A stretch of 36,884 nt of DNA from Fimivicinus intestinavium (GCA_018715765.1 DVKY01000029.1:1-36884); one strand, 5' to 3'; shown: positions 30,279-36,884, counted from the first letter of the stretch. The notes: a model not told the origin generated them from the letters alone. A program made the numbers and translations.

Positions 30279-30794
30279 TCAGCGGGGTGGAAGCCGCAGC
30301 GGCAATGAAACAAGGCACTCCCGGACATGGCAGCGCAATCGTGCGGCCTTTGGCGTCGGCGCGGGAATAGGGGAGGCGTGCAAGCCGCTGCGCAGCGCCA
30401 GCTCCAGGCAGCGCTTCACATGAAAATCATTGGTCACGAAGGCGACGCCGCCTTCATCGCCGGCTGCGCCTGCCTGCTCCAGAATCTGTTTGCACAGCAG
30501 GAAGTTTTCCGCAGTGGAACGCGCCTGTTCCTCAAGCAGAATTCGTTCCGGAGGGATTCCGGCGGCGCAAAGCCCCTCCTTGATTACCTGCGCCTCGCTT
30601 TTTCGCTGGCCGGCGCGGAAGCATCCGCCACTGGCGATTGCGACTGCCTGCGGGTGGCGCTTGAGATATTGTGCCGCGCAATCGATACGTGTCTGTAAAA
30701 GCGGTGTCGGTCGATCTCCGCGCACGGTGCAGCCGAGGATCAGCAGATAGCGCGCCTCCTGGCTGCATGCTGCCGTGGCTTCCTGATTGCCCAT
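30279..30794 (-). CDS. YdcF/SanA-like DUF218 family protein
   Basis: A 171-residue protein of the DUF218 (YdcF/ElyC/SanA) family. Hallmarks are the early strand YLLILGCTVRGDRPTPLLQT with a following RID, the SGG turn, SEAQVIKEGL, EEQARSTAENF and VTNDFHVKRCLELA. Members are linked to cell-envelope functions or bind SAM; the activity is not established. There is no N-terminal membrane anchor, unlike SanA. The ATG at 30794 was chosen for its CGGAGG ribosome site 10 nt upstream; the open frame to 30854 has none. The stop adjoins the stop of the AraC gene on the other strand. Confidence 0.78.
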   Translation of the reverse strand: MGNQEATAACSQEARYLLILGCTVRGDRPTPLLQTRIDCAAQYLKRHPQAVAIASGGCFRAGQRKSEAQVIKEGLCAAGIPPERILLEEQARSTAENFLLCKQILEQAGAAGDEGGVAFVTNDFHVKRCLELALRSGLHASPIPAPTPKAARLRCHVRECLVSLPLRLPPR

Positions 30795-30957
30795 TGCATC
30801 CAAGCCTCCGTTCCGATTGATTCTGTCATGCGTATTCTTATTGATCCTATGCATTTTAGGATTGGATTATACCGGAAAAAGCGAGCGTAGCCCTGGATGG
30901 AAAAACGAAAGCAGGCGCCAAAGCGGAGGGCCCGGATGTATTGCGGCGGCCCGCTGC

Positions 30958-31003
30958 ATAAAAAGCAGCTGGGCAGGAAAGAAATTGCTGCTTTCCCGCC
31001 CAG
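30958..31003 (-). terminator. Terminator of the PduL-type gene
   Basis: CTGGGCAGGAAAG (30969-30981) with CTTTCCCGCCCAG (30991-31003), 13 bp including one wobble, followed on the minus strand by CTGCTTTTT. Confidence 0.82.
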
Positions 31004-31028
31004 CCCGGATTATGTTTTCAGATATGTG

Positions 31029-31604
31029 TTAATCCAAAATTTCCACCATCATGCCGGGCGCTGCGCCCGCTGCGTTGGATTCATCCGTATCGATATGCAT
31101 GGCAAGTGCATATTTTTCGCTCACACGCACCACGACGTCGCCAAAGATGAGCGAGCGTTCTTCGGAATCCACGCGGACGGAGACCACCTGCTTATCCTTC
31201 AGGCCGTATTTTTCCGCGTCCGCAGGTGTGGCATGGATGTGGCGCTTGGCGATGATCACGCCATCCTGCAGCTCCACCTCGCCCTTGGGGCCGACAATTT
31301 TGCAGCCCACGCTGCCAGCAAGGTCGCCGGATTCCCGCACAGGAGGCTTCAGGCCGATGGAGCGGGCGTCCGTGGCGGAGAGCTCTACCTGGGTTTCCGG
31401 ACGAACCGGGCCAAGGATCGATACGCTTGGGAAGCTGCCCTTCGGTCCGATAACCTGGATACGCTCATTGGTTGCAAACTGCCCGGGTTGGGAGAGATCC
31501 TTTTTATGCGTCAGCTCATACCCCTCGCCGAACAGGATGTCCAGCACCCTGCGGCTGACGTGGGCATGGCGTGCCGAAGTTTCAAGCAATACGCTTTTTT
31601 TCAT
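31029..31604 (-). CDS. pduL: PduL-type phosphate propanoyl/acetyltransferase
   Basis: Transfers an acyl group between CoA and phosphate (acetyl-CoA or propionyl-CoA to acyl phosphate), a step in ATP generation with acetate kinase. The 191 residues have both PduL domains and their metal-binding His motifs: ETSARHAHVS near the start and AKRHIHATPADA in the second half; MHIDTDESNAAG is the family end motif. The ATG at 31604 has GGAGG 8 nt upstream and gives the motif right at the N-terminus, so there is no encapsulation peptide for a microcompartment. No ackA or microcompartment genes are nearby. A housekeeping phosphotransacetylase role, as known for PduL in several Clostridia, is the likeliest. 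Confidence 0.9.
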   Translation of the reverse strand: MKKSVLLETSARHAHVSRRVLDILFGEGYELTHKKDLSQPGQFATNERIQVIGPKGSFPSVSILGPVRPETQVELSATDARSIGLKPPVRESGDLAGSVGCKIVGPKGEVELQDGVIIAKRHIHATPADAEKYGLKDKQVVSVRVDSEERSLIFGDVVVRVSEKYALAMHIDTDESNAAGAAPGMMVEILD

Positions 31605-31685
31605 GATTTGTTCCTCCACAAAATCAGTTTTTTCTTTATTTTACATCAGCGGCCGCAAAATAGCAACGTCAAATCAGCGCGCTGC

Positions 31686-31714
31686 TCCACAAATCCCTTC
31701 CTTTGTGCTATACT
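31686..31714 (+). promoter_or_regulatory. Extended -10 promoter of the uracil-DNA glycosylase gene
   Basis: TCCACA (31686-31691), 17-bp spacer, TATACT (31709-31714) with TGC before the -10. Confidence 0.55.
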
Positions 31715-31751
31715 GTTCCATATCACACGTTAGAAAGGGCGCTGGAACGGT

Positions 31752-32357
31752 ATGTATGAAAATTGGGAGGCGCTGGAGCGGGAGTGCCTTGGCTGTCACA
31801 ACTGTCCCTTGGGCGAAACGCGCACCAACCTGGTGTTTGGCGTGGGCAGGCGGGATGCCAGGGTGCTTTTCGTTGGGGAAGGCCCGGGCGAGCATGAAGA
31901 TTTGCAGGGGGAGCCTTTTGTGGGCCGGGGCGGGCAGCTGCTGGATCAATATCTGGCGGTGATCGGCCTTGACCGCGCGAAGAATATTTACATCGCCAAT
32001 ATGGTAAAGTGCCGGCCGCCCAAAAACCGCGATCCGCTCCCTGCGGAGCAGGAGGCGTGTATCCTCTGGCTGCGCGAGCAGGTGCGCCTGCTCCGGCCCC
32101 GGATCATTGTCTGTCTTGGCCGTATTGCCGCCCAGCGGCTGATCGATAAAAATTTCCGTGTGACCAAGCAGCACGGGCAATTCATGGAAAAGAACGGCGT
32201 GCTGATGATGGGCACGTATCACCCCGCCTCCCTGCTGCGCAACCCGCAGCAAAAGCCGGATGCCTTTGCGGATTTTATTGCGCTGCGGGAGAAGATTCAG
32301 GAGGTCTGCCCCGAGGTTTATGCGCAGGAACCGGCTGACAGTGAAACGAAGCGATAA
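31752..32357 (+). CDS. Uracil-DNA glycosylase, family 4 (iron-sulfur type)
   Basis: Removes uracil from DNA after cytosine deamination, starting base-excision repair. The 201 residues have the family-4 layout: an N-terminal Cys cluster (Cys12, Cys15, Cys18), later Cys87 (KCRPP) and Cys103, supplying the four [4Fe-4S] ligands; motif A GEGPGEHEDLQGEPFVGRGG, and the DNA-contact motif YHPASLLRNP. The N-terminus starts directly with the cluster region. ATG at 31752 has AAAGGGCG about 13 nt upstream. A solitary gene divergent from pduL. Confidence 0.92.
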   Translation: MYENWEALERECLGCHNCPLGETRTNLVFGVGRRDARVLFVGEGPGEHEDLQGEPFVGRGGQLLDQYLAVIGLDRAKNIYIANMVKCRPPKNRDPLPAEQEACILWLREQVRLLRPRIIVCLGRIAAQRLIDKNFRVTKQHGQFMEKNGVLMMGTYHPASLLRNPQQKPDAFADFIALREKIQEVCPEVYAQEPADSETKR

Positions 32358-32401
32358 GGCGTAGAATAGAAGGCGCACCTGATGAACGGAAAAACAAAAA
32401 G

Positions 32402-32492
32402 AACCGTGCAGCATGAGCGCATTGCACACCACTCCTTCAACAGCGGCTATACGATAAGATGTGGACGGGCGTTCAGTAGCTGCACGGTTTTT
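32402..32492 (+). terminator. Long-loop hairpin after the UDG gene (terminator or structured element)
   Basis: AACCGTGCAGC (32402-32412) pairs with GCTGCACGGTT (32479-32489), followed by a T5 tract. The 66-nt loop can pair further (GAGCGC at 32415 with GCGTTC at 32469). It may end the UDG transcript, yet the loop is long for a simple terminator. Downstream, CGCCGTTGC (32523-32531) and GCAACGGCG (32584-32592) form another long-range pair. Confidence 0.5.
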
Positions 32493-32627
32493 GTTGTAGG
32501 TATGCTGCAAGCGCGCTCACTACGCCGTTGCAGCTTTCCCAGCCTTTTTCGGATGCAAACGGGACAGTCTTCAGAAAGGTGGAGCAACGGCGTGGCTGAG
32601 GATGCTGTTTCCTAGAAAGCCCACACA

Positions 32628-32759
32628 ATGGTGGAACTTAGTACATTGAAACCAAATGGAACTGTTCCCTCAGCGGAAAAGAAAGTTGAAAAATTGGAGA
32701 CGGATTTGTTAAAAAACGCATTTCCGACAGCCTTTCATTCATTGGAAGCTTATATATAG
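32628..32759 (+). CDS. Possible short ORF or gene remnant (43 aa)
   Basis: ATG at 32628 to TAG at 32757-32759. The peptide starts MVELSTLKPNGTVPSAEKKV and continues EKLETDLLKNAFPTAFHSLE. It is hydrophilic, helical-looking and richer in A/T than the flanking genes. No clear ribosome site (AGAAAG is 9 nt upstream). It sits in a gene-poor segment and may be the tail or head of a lost gene. Not recognised. Confidence 0.25.
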   Translation: MVELSTLKPNGTVPSAEKKVEKLETDLLKNAFPTAFHSLEAYI

Positions 32760-32769
32760 AAAATAAAAA

Positions 32770-32794
32770 ATGGAGTGGCATCTTGCCACTCCAT
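32770..32794 (-). terminator. 11-bp hairpin, minus-strand terminator-like
   Basis: ATGGAGTGGCA (32770-32780) and TGCCACTCCAT (32784-32794), followed on the minus strand by TTTTTTATTTT. The nearest minus-strand gene already has its own terminator at 32974-33052, so this may be a leftover. Confidence 0.5.
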
Positions 32795-32973
32795 CATGGG
32801 TTATGTTGACAAAAAAGATATCCCTATATTCAAAAAGAAAAAACTAATTTTGAATGCTTCTATGATTGTTAAAAGTATAACATAAAGTTGTTGCAAATAC
32901 AAGAAAAAGCAGTCACAAATGAATACCGGCAACATCTAAAATGGTCTGATTCATGAAATGATTAAACGCTGGT

Positions 32974-33052
32974 CGTACAGGATAAAAAGCGGCTGGAATT
33001 TAGCTTATCTCATTTCTGAGTTCTAAATTCCAGCCGCTGCTGTACGTTTTTT
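32974..33052. terminator. Bidirectional terminator of the Mn-catalase gene
   Basis: AGCGGCTGGAATTTAG (32988-33003) pairs with CTAAATTCCAGCCGCT (33023-33038), 16 bp. An outer pair CGTACAG (32974-32980)/CTGTACG (33040-33046) extends it. A-runs on the left and T6 on the right allow use in both directions. Confidence 0.87.
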
Positions 33053-33719
33053 AGTCAAAAGACACGGGAGCAACATTGGTATTTGTAAACTGGCTATCGG
33101 CTGGTGAAGGCTCTGACATACTAAAATACATCCTGGCCGCTTTGGTTGTACCAAAGTCACGGTTAGAACCGCTGCTTTGTACCTTATTAAATGCTTCTCT
33201 AAACATAGCGTTGTGCGCTTCCTCACGATTTAATAGGAAATCTATGGTTTCTTTTACTTTCTTATCATCAATCTGCCGGTATAAATACTCATAGACAACT
33301 TTTGCTCTCTGTTCAGATGCAATATTAGAAAGCAGGTCGGCGCAAAGATCTCCAGTTACTGTTACATAATCCCCAGTCCATGAATACCCCGAAGCGTTAA
33401 TGAGTCCGGGATTTAATCCTAAAAGCACATGGGATTCAATTTCGCCTGCTGGCACTTTAACCGCTTCGACATCATGGCCGTTTAAAAGATTAATGGTTTG
33501 TGCCACCATTTCCATATGACCCAATTCTTCCGCCGCAATGTCCAAGAACAAATCTTTGATTTCCGGATCCTTAATGCGGAAACTCTGCGACATATATTGC
33601 ATGGCTGCCTTCAATTCACCATTCGCACCTCCAAGCTGCTCTTGGAGGAGGGCCGCATATTGTGGATTTGGGCGCTCAACTTCTACGGGATGAAAAAGCA
33701 TTTTTTCATGTTTAAACAT
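33051..33719 (-). CDS. Manganese catalase family protein (Mn-catalase/CotJC-like)
   Basis: A 222-residue ferritin-like di-manganese protein that breaks down hydrogen peroxide or, as in spore-coat CotJC proteins, has a structural or protective role. Ligands fit the family: Glu35 (GGANGELKAAMQY), Glu65 and His68 (AAEELGHMEM), a third-helix Glu in ASEQRAKVVYEYLYR, and Glu/His in LLNREEAHNAMFREAF. The C-terminal tail is short, as in the compact catalase form. ATG at 33719 is preceded by GTGAGG. The gene is richer in A/T than the flanking chromosome and lies in a gene-poor segment beside tRNA-Thr, so it may have been acquired. Catalase activity is likely but not certain. Confidence 0.85.
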   Translation of the reverse strand: MFKHEKMLFHPVEVERPNPQYAALLQEQLGGANGELKAAMQYMSQSFRIKDPEIKDLFLDIAAEELGHMEMVAQTINLLNGHDVEAVKVPAGEIESHVLLGLNPGLINASGYSWTGDYVTVTGDLCADLLSNIASEQRAKVVYEYLYRQIDDKKVKETIDFLLNREEAHNAMFREAFNKVQSSGSNRDFGTTKAARMYFSMSEPSPADSQFTNTNVAPVSFD

Positions 33720-33743
33720 AAAGATAACCTCACTTTCTTGAAA

Positions 33744-33887
33744 TTAGTATGTACATCTTTTACCATTAAATTCAATGGATACAATATAGCCCATCTCAAA
33801 GTCAAGCAGGCACATAGCAGCGCCCAAGCTGCCGGTGTCCACGAGCAGGACGGAGGACTCGTTCTGGGGAAGTGAACGGTGGATCAT
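33744..33887 (-). CDS. Possible small protein (47 aa) upstream of Mn-catalase
   Basis: ATG at 33887, stop at 33744-33746, 24 nt before the Mn-catalase start and on the same strand. The peptide includes SLPQNESSVLLVDTGSLGAA, followed by MCLLDFEMGYIVSIE. AAGGGGGGG lies about 13 nt upstream. It looks protein-like and reminds me of small reading frames in clostridial integrative elements, but I cannot name a family; it could be a truncated remnant. Confidence 0.35.
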   Translation of the reverse strand: MIHRSLPQNESSVLLVDTGSLGAAMCLLDFEMGYIVSIEFNGKRCTY

Positions 33888-34015
33888 TAGGTACACTACC
33901 CCCCCTTGTATTTTGAGGGTTTGATTTTGGGCCGTTTTGGGCTTTCGTCAACCTATCTATTTGACAGGCGCAAACTTCTACACATTTGTGGGCGGGGAAA
34001 AGAGCCGCAGAACGC

Positions 34016-34061
34016 AAAAAAGCGGAGCCTCCAGCCTGAAAAATCAGGCGGAAGCCCCGCT
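34016..34061 (-). terminator. Terminator-like hairpin in the tRNA-Thr/Mn-catalase gap
   Basis: AGCGGAGC (34021-34028) pairs with GCCCCGCT (34054-34061), with CCTGA/TCAGG inside (34035-34048). On the minus strand it is followed by a T6 tract. No gene precedes it apart from the tRNA, whose own terminator is nearer. The 34062-34156 stretch has nothing recognised. Confidence 0.55.
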
Positions 34062-34156
34062 TGTGGGGTTTTGCTGCGGATTTTGCCGTGGACATTCACG
34101 GTAAAACCGTTTTTCGGATTTTCCGTCCAAAGAGGCGCAAACCCGCATGAATACTA

Positions 34157-34189
34157 AGAAAAAAGGGTTGACATCTTTTTTGTCAACCC
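34157..34189 (-). terminator. Terminator of tRNA-Thr
   Basis: GGGTTGACA (34165-34173) pairs with TGTCAACCC (34181-34189). On the minus strand it is followed by TTTTTTCTT. It begins 5 nt after the tRNA end. Confidence 0.83.
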
Positions 34190-34193
34190 TTCA

Positions 34194-34269
34194 TGGAGCT
34201 ACTGGGCGGACTCGAACCGCCGACCTGCTGATTACGAATCAGCTGCTCTACCAACTGAGCCACAGTAGC
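34194..34269 (-). tRNA. tRNA-Thr (anticodon CGT)
   Basis: Acceptor GCTACTG/CAGTAGC, D-loop CTCAGTTGGTAGAG, anticodon loop TTCGTAA (CGT, reading ACG), T-loop GTTCGAG, discriminator T, encoded CCA at 34194-34196. A single-tRNA unit. Confidence 0.96.
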
Positions 34270-34322
34270 GCAAAATCCATTTTTACAGCTGCCGATAACA
34301 CCCTGTATCTGACAGCTTTTAT

Positions 34323-34351
34323 ATTATAAGCATAACGCGTTTATTTTGCAA
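34323..34351 (-). promoter_or_regulatory. Promoter of tRNA-Thr
   Basis: On the minus strand TTGCAA (34346-34351), 17-bp spacer, TATAAT (34323-34328) with TGC before the -10. Confidence 0.8.
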
Positions 34352-34453
34352 GCCTTTTTTCAAAAAATATCGGGGATTTTCCATGCGGCCCGGCTTGCAG
34401 CTGCGAGGGCGCCGAACGCTCCGCAGCTGCGAGCCGCTGGATTTACCTAGCCG

Positions 34454-35191
34454 TTATCCGGCCAGCCGCTGTGTAATGGCATTTAATTCCGCATCCGTCA
34501 TACCGATCGATTGCAGGTAAGCCCGTGCTCCGCCGCATTCTGTTTCCAAATAGGTGAGAAGCCTGTCCATTGTGTCGGGATCGGATTTGAGGTGGGGATT
34601 TTTTGCTTCGTCAAAGAGCTCGTTCCCATCCTCCATCATGGTGCGGAACATCGGTTGAAGGTAGGTGTTGGAAACCTGATAATCCGCGATGATATCCATT
34701 CGATCCACGCCTGCGAGGGCAAGCAGGAGCGCGGCCACAATCCCGGTGCGGTCTTTACCAAGCGCGCAATGGAAAAGCACAGCGCCCTCTTCTGCGGAGG
34801 CAATTGCGTGGAATACGCCTGCCATATTTTCCTGATGCTCTGTCAGAGTGTAAAGATAGCTCTCCCACAGGGGCTGGTTCTCTACCCTGCTGACATAGGC
34901 GGGATTGATCTCTAGAAGGGAAAAGTGATGATAGCGGATGCCCGCTTCCTTTGCATAGGCGGAGGGGGAGACCTTGGCCTCTCCGTTGCCGCGCAGGTCG
35001 ATTACGGTTTTAACAGGAATTTTAGCCAGCTGCGCGCGATCCGGGGCCATAGGGCCAAACGGGATACCGCAGCGGATAAAACGACTGTAGCGGGTAACGC
35101 CTCCACCCGCACAGGGGTAGCCGCCCAAATCTCGGCAGTTGAAAACGCCGCTCAGCGGGATCCGGCGGGCGCCGCAGGCAATTTGACTCAT
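34454..35191 (-). CDS. Tyrosine/dual-specificity protein phosphatase (Y_phosphatase3 type)
   Basis: A 245-residue Cys-dependent phosphatase acting on phosphotyrosine or phosphoinositides. The catalytic P-loop FHCALGKDRTG has the Cys-x5-Arg signature; the N-terminal FNCRDLGGYP and VIDLRGNGE are characteristic of bacterial PTPs of the MptpB/LipA type. No signal peptide, so it is probably cytoplasmic, although family members in pathogens are secreted. The ATG at 35191 has GAAGGAGGAG upstream; the open frame to 35617 extends through the promoter and was rejected. Single-gene unit with the promoter at 35247-35275. Confidence 0.88.
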   Translation of the reverse strand: MSQIACGARRIPLSGVFNCRDLGGYPCAGGGVTRYSRFIRCGIPFGPMAPDRAQLAKIPVKTVIDLRGNGEAKVSPSAYAKEAGIRYHHFSLLEINPAYVSRVENQPLWESYLYTLTEHQENMAGVFHAIASAEEGAVLFHCALGKDRTGIVAALLLALAGVDRMDIIADYQVSNTYLQPMFRTMMEDGNELFDEAKNPHLKSDPDTMDRLLTYLETECGGARAYLQSIGMTDAELNAITQRLAG

Positions 35192-35246
35192 AGCTGCTCC
35201 TCCTTCAGGTGCTGCCGGGGCAGGCCGGCTGCACAATAGTGGCCTC

Positions 35247-35275
35247 AGTATAGCATGTTCCCTGCCCAACGTCAA
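35247..35275 (-). promoter_or_regulatory. Promoter of the tyrosine phosphatase gene
   Basis: On the minus strand TTGACG (35270-35275), 17-bp spacer, TATACT (35247-35252) with TGC before the -10. Confidence 0.8.
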
Positions 35276-35313
35276 TTTCCCAATTGCATAAGCTGTTTGA
35301 TGGAGACGGACGA

Positions 35314-35341
35314 TTGTTTTTTTACATGGATGTGATAAAAT
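35314..35341 (+). promoter_or_regulatory. Promoter of the LRR lipoprotein gene
   Basis: TTGTTT (35314-35319), 16-bp spacer, TAAAAT (35336-35341) with TGA before the -10. Confidence 0.65.
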
Positions 35342-35414
35342 AAGTTCCAAACGAAGGGAACATTTCGGCCATTCAGGCCATCGATTGAAACAGGGAAAGG
35401 ATTGTGATCCATCT

Positions 35415-36155
35415 ATGATGAAAAAAATTGCGGCGCTTTGCCTCACAATCGCCGTTTTGATGAGTGCGGCTGGGTGCACCATGCCGGGAGAGATCCGCAT
35501 CGGAAACAAAAGCCTGCCGGCGGATTCAGATAATCTTTCGCTGTGCCTGAGCGAAATTGAAGATTTAACCCCGATTACGGGATTTTCCCAGGCGGTGAAG
35601 GTGAGCTTGTGCAGCAATCAGATTTCGGATCTTTCGCCCCTGGAGGGGATGACGCACATCCTGAATCTGGACGTATCGCAAAACCAGATTGACGACCTGT
35701 CTGCATTGGCTGGCCTGACGCAGCTGAAAATTTTAAACCTTGCCGGCAATCAGATATCCGATCTTTCCGCATTGGCTGGCCTGAGCGCATTGGAGAGCAT
35801 CAACCTTTCGGATAATCCCATCACGGATATTCAGGTGTTAGCAGGGATGAAAAACCTGACGCTTGCGGAAATTTCCCATACCCAGATCAGCGATTTAACA
35901 CCGCTTGCGGGCCTGACAAACCTGGCGAGCCTGCGGCTTTCCTACAATCAGATTACGGATATCACGCCGCTTGCGGAGCTCAAGAATGTGACTTATCTCT
36001 CTCTGGCCGGGAACGACATCAAAGGGGAGGAGAATTTGCAGGCGCTCATGTCGATGAAAAGCCTCGTTTCCCTGACGCTGGGGGACAGCTTTACGCAACA
36101 GGAGCGAGACAGGCTGCAGGAGGCTCTTCCCGACTGCATGATTTTTATTCTGTAG
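35415..36155 (+). CDS. Leucine-rich-repeat lipoprotein (internalin-like repeats)
   Basis: A 246-residue surface lipoprotein. The signal peptide ends in MSAAGC (lipobox, Cys at about residue 21). About six tandem 22-residue leucine-rich repeats follow (about 60-200), each of the type ISDLSALAGLSALESINLSD with NP/NQ at the turn; these are SDS22/internalin-like repeats that form a curved protein-binding surface. A short cap ends the protein. The ATG at 35415 lies 13 nt after AAAGGA; an in-frame TTG at 35385 has no ribosome site. No enzyme domain and no sortase motif. It probably binds a host or bacterial protein, or is a structural part of the envelope. Confidence 0.83.
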   Translation: MMKKIAALCLTIAVLMSAAGCTMPGEIRIGNKSLPADSDNLSLCLSEIEDLTPITGFSQAVKVSLCSNQISDLSPLEGMTHILNLDVSQNQIDDLSALAGLTQLKILNLAGNQISDLSALAGLSALESINLSDNPITDIQVLAGMKNLTLAEISHTQISDLTPLAGLTNLASLRLSYNQITDITPLAELKNVTYLSLAGNDIKGEENLQALMSMKSLVSLTLGDSFTQQERDRLQEALPDCMIFIL

Positions 36156-36173
36156 GAGTGAATTTTTATTCTA

Positions 36174-36202
36174 TTGACAATGAAAACCAGCGGGACTACA
36201 AT
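36174..36202 (+). promoter_or_regulatory. Promoter of the 36262 gene
   Basis: TTGACA (36174-36179), 17-bp spacer, TACAAT (36197-36202). Confidence 0.82.
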
Positions 36203-36210
36203 AAAAGCAT

Positions 36211-36232
36211 ATTCAGGATTTTTTTCCTGAAT
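36211..36232 (+). promoter_or_regulatory. Hairpin at the 5' end of the 36262 transcript
   Basis: ATTCAGGA (36211-36218), six T, TCCTGAAT (36225-36232). It would form at or near the RNA 5' end, where such hairpins stabilise messages, or it could be an operator just downstream of the start site. Confidence 0.5.
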
Positions 36233-36261
36233 AAATAGCTTGAGAGAGGATGAAAAGAAAG

Positions 36262-36884
36262 ATGTCGAAAGGCAAAAAGGTGATGAGCCTGGTGCTTGCG
36301 CTGTGCATGGTGATTTCCATCGTCAGCGTGGCGGCGTTTGCTGCGGATGACGGCAGCGCTCCTCAGGCAGAGCCGCTGGCTACAGTAGAGATCCCTTCCG
36401 GCGTGAAGGATTTTGCTGAAAAATGGTTTGGCAGCACAGAGGCTTTTGCCGATTTCGTCGCCGGTACGGTTGGGAAGATCGTAACTGGCACGAAGAGCGA
36501 CCATCTGGCAGAAGTGATTGTCGGAGCGTTCGAAGAGGGTATCATTATCGGCAACATCAGCACAATGACGGATGAAGAAGTCGAAAAGATGCTCGATCTG
36601 ATCTACTGGGTTTATGCAGACAATCCTGGCCCGATCACGCAAACGGTTGACTGCATCAAAATGTTTGTCAACTGGTGTGACGCAGCGATTCACTTTGGGC
36701 AGGACGGCATTCTGCTGGGCACGATGCAGAAGAAGCTTGCGACCTATTATTGGAACTGGCTGAAAGAGCACTGTGTGCCGGGCTTAGGGCCGGACGAGCC
36801 GGTCGAACCGACCGAGCCGACGACTGAGCCGACCAGCGAGCCGGCAACTGAGCCGACAACCGAGCCGACCAGCGAGCCGACGAC
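36262..36884 (+). CDS. Secreted protein with Pro/Thr/Glu repeat tail (partial, runs off the window)
   Basis: At least 207 residues, open at the right edge. The signal peptide (MSKGKKVMSLVLALCMVISI, cut near AFAA) is followed by a mostly helical domain of about 150 residues with Trp, Cys and acidic residues (for example EKWFGSTEAFADFVAGTVGK, MLDLIYWVY, TIDC-like VDCIKMFVNWCDAAIHF), then a repeat of EPT/TEPTSEP units from about residue 183 onward, typical of a cell-wall-spanning linker. The ATG at 36262 has AGAGAGGA 11 nt upstream; the ATG at 36250 overlaps that site. Function unknown. A surface domain, lipase-like or otherwise, may follow beyond the window. Confidence 0.75.
   Translation, partial: MSKGKKVMSLVLALCMVISIVSVAAFAADDGSAPQAEPLATVEIPSGVKDFAEKWFGSTEAFADFVAGTVGKIVTGTKSDHLAEVIVGAFEEGIIIGNISTMTDEEVEKMLDLIYWVYADNPGPITQTVDCIKMFVNWCDAAIHFGQDGILLGTMQKKLATYYWNWLKEHCVPGLGPDEPVEPTEPTTEPTSEPATEPTTEPTSEPT

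Noticed and set aside
32382..32615. 77-codon frame after the UDG gene
   Set aside because: Covers both long-range inverted repeats, poor ribosome site and Cys/Arg/Ser-rich random-looking translation.
1..36884. CRISPR arrays, insertion sequences or prophage genes
   Set aside because: No regularly spaced repeats, transposase, integrase, or phage structural genes were seen on either strand.

Overview
The window looks like the chromosome of an anaerobic Gram-positive gut bacterium of the class Clostridia, most likely in or near the Oscillospirales (Ruminococcaceae-like). The signs are a T-box leader, strong AGGAGG-type ribosome sites, sigma-A promoters with frequent TGn-extended -10 boxes, several TTG starts, tRNA genes with encoded CCA, a citramalate route to isoleucine, and secreted proteins with Pro/Thr/Glu linkers. 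The genus is inference. Most genes are GC-rich. The GNAT gene (11671-12213) and the manganese-catalase region (about 32600-33890) are visibly richer in A+T.

Layout. 1-1977: two-gene ascorbate-type PTS operon (IIB, IIC) with its own promoter and terminator. 2071-8373: branched-chain amino-acid operon behind a T-box leader with a probable Leu CUC specifier: ilvB-ilvN-cimA-leuC-leuD. 8372-9009: small ribbon-helix-helix-like gene on the minus strand, an inverted repeat, a near-consensus promoter and a short transcription unit of about 230 nt ending in a strong terminator (structured RNA and/or tiny hydrophobic peptide). 9205-10902: SDR epimerase/reductase plus membrane ankyrin protein. 10980-11670: gene-free, hairpin-dense stretch. 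11671-15693 (minus): GNAT acetyltransferase, then a GPH symporter, secreted metallophosphoesterase and PAP2 phosphatase that look like one operon. 16077-17581: prmA and a zinc-ribbon/TM2 membrane protein. 18142-19470: gdhA behind a leader with an attenuator-like hairpin. 19788-21751: membrane TPR protein overlapping an uncharacterised multi-pass protein. 21852-23703: nitroreductase, then a membrane protein divergent from an XRE regulator across GTAAC palindromes. 23976-27697: divergent secreted alpha/beta-hydrolase and purple-acid-phosphatase-like protein. 28077-28314: tRNA-Ser(GCT) and tRNA-Ser(TGA). 28431-32357: two small unknown genes, AraC regulator, YdcF-like protein, PduL-type phosphotransacylase, family-4 uracil-DNA glycosylase. 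32360-34190: gene-poor region with hairpins, Mn-catalase and a 47-codon ORF beside tRNA-Thr(CGT), possibly an eroded mobile segment. 34454-36884: tyrosine phosphatase, LRR lipoprotein and the 5' part of a secreted protein with a Pro/Thr/Glu repeat tail.

How the genes work together. The 2.1-8.2 kb operon gives acetohydroxyacid synthase, citramalate synthase and the isopropylmalate/citramalate isomerase, which are the entry steps of Ile, Val and Leu synthesis, under tRNA-sensed control. GdhA supplies glutamate for transamination. The secreted phosphatases and hydrolase, together with PAP2 and the GPH transporter, suggest degradation of extracellular phosphorylated or acylated compounds. The least explained parts are the 8.6-9.0 kb unit, the 11.0-11.4 kb hairpin field, and the gdhA and TPR leaders.
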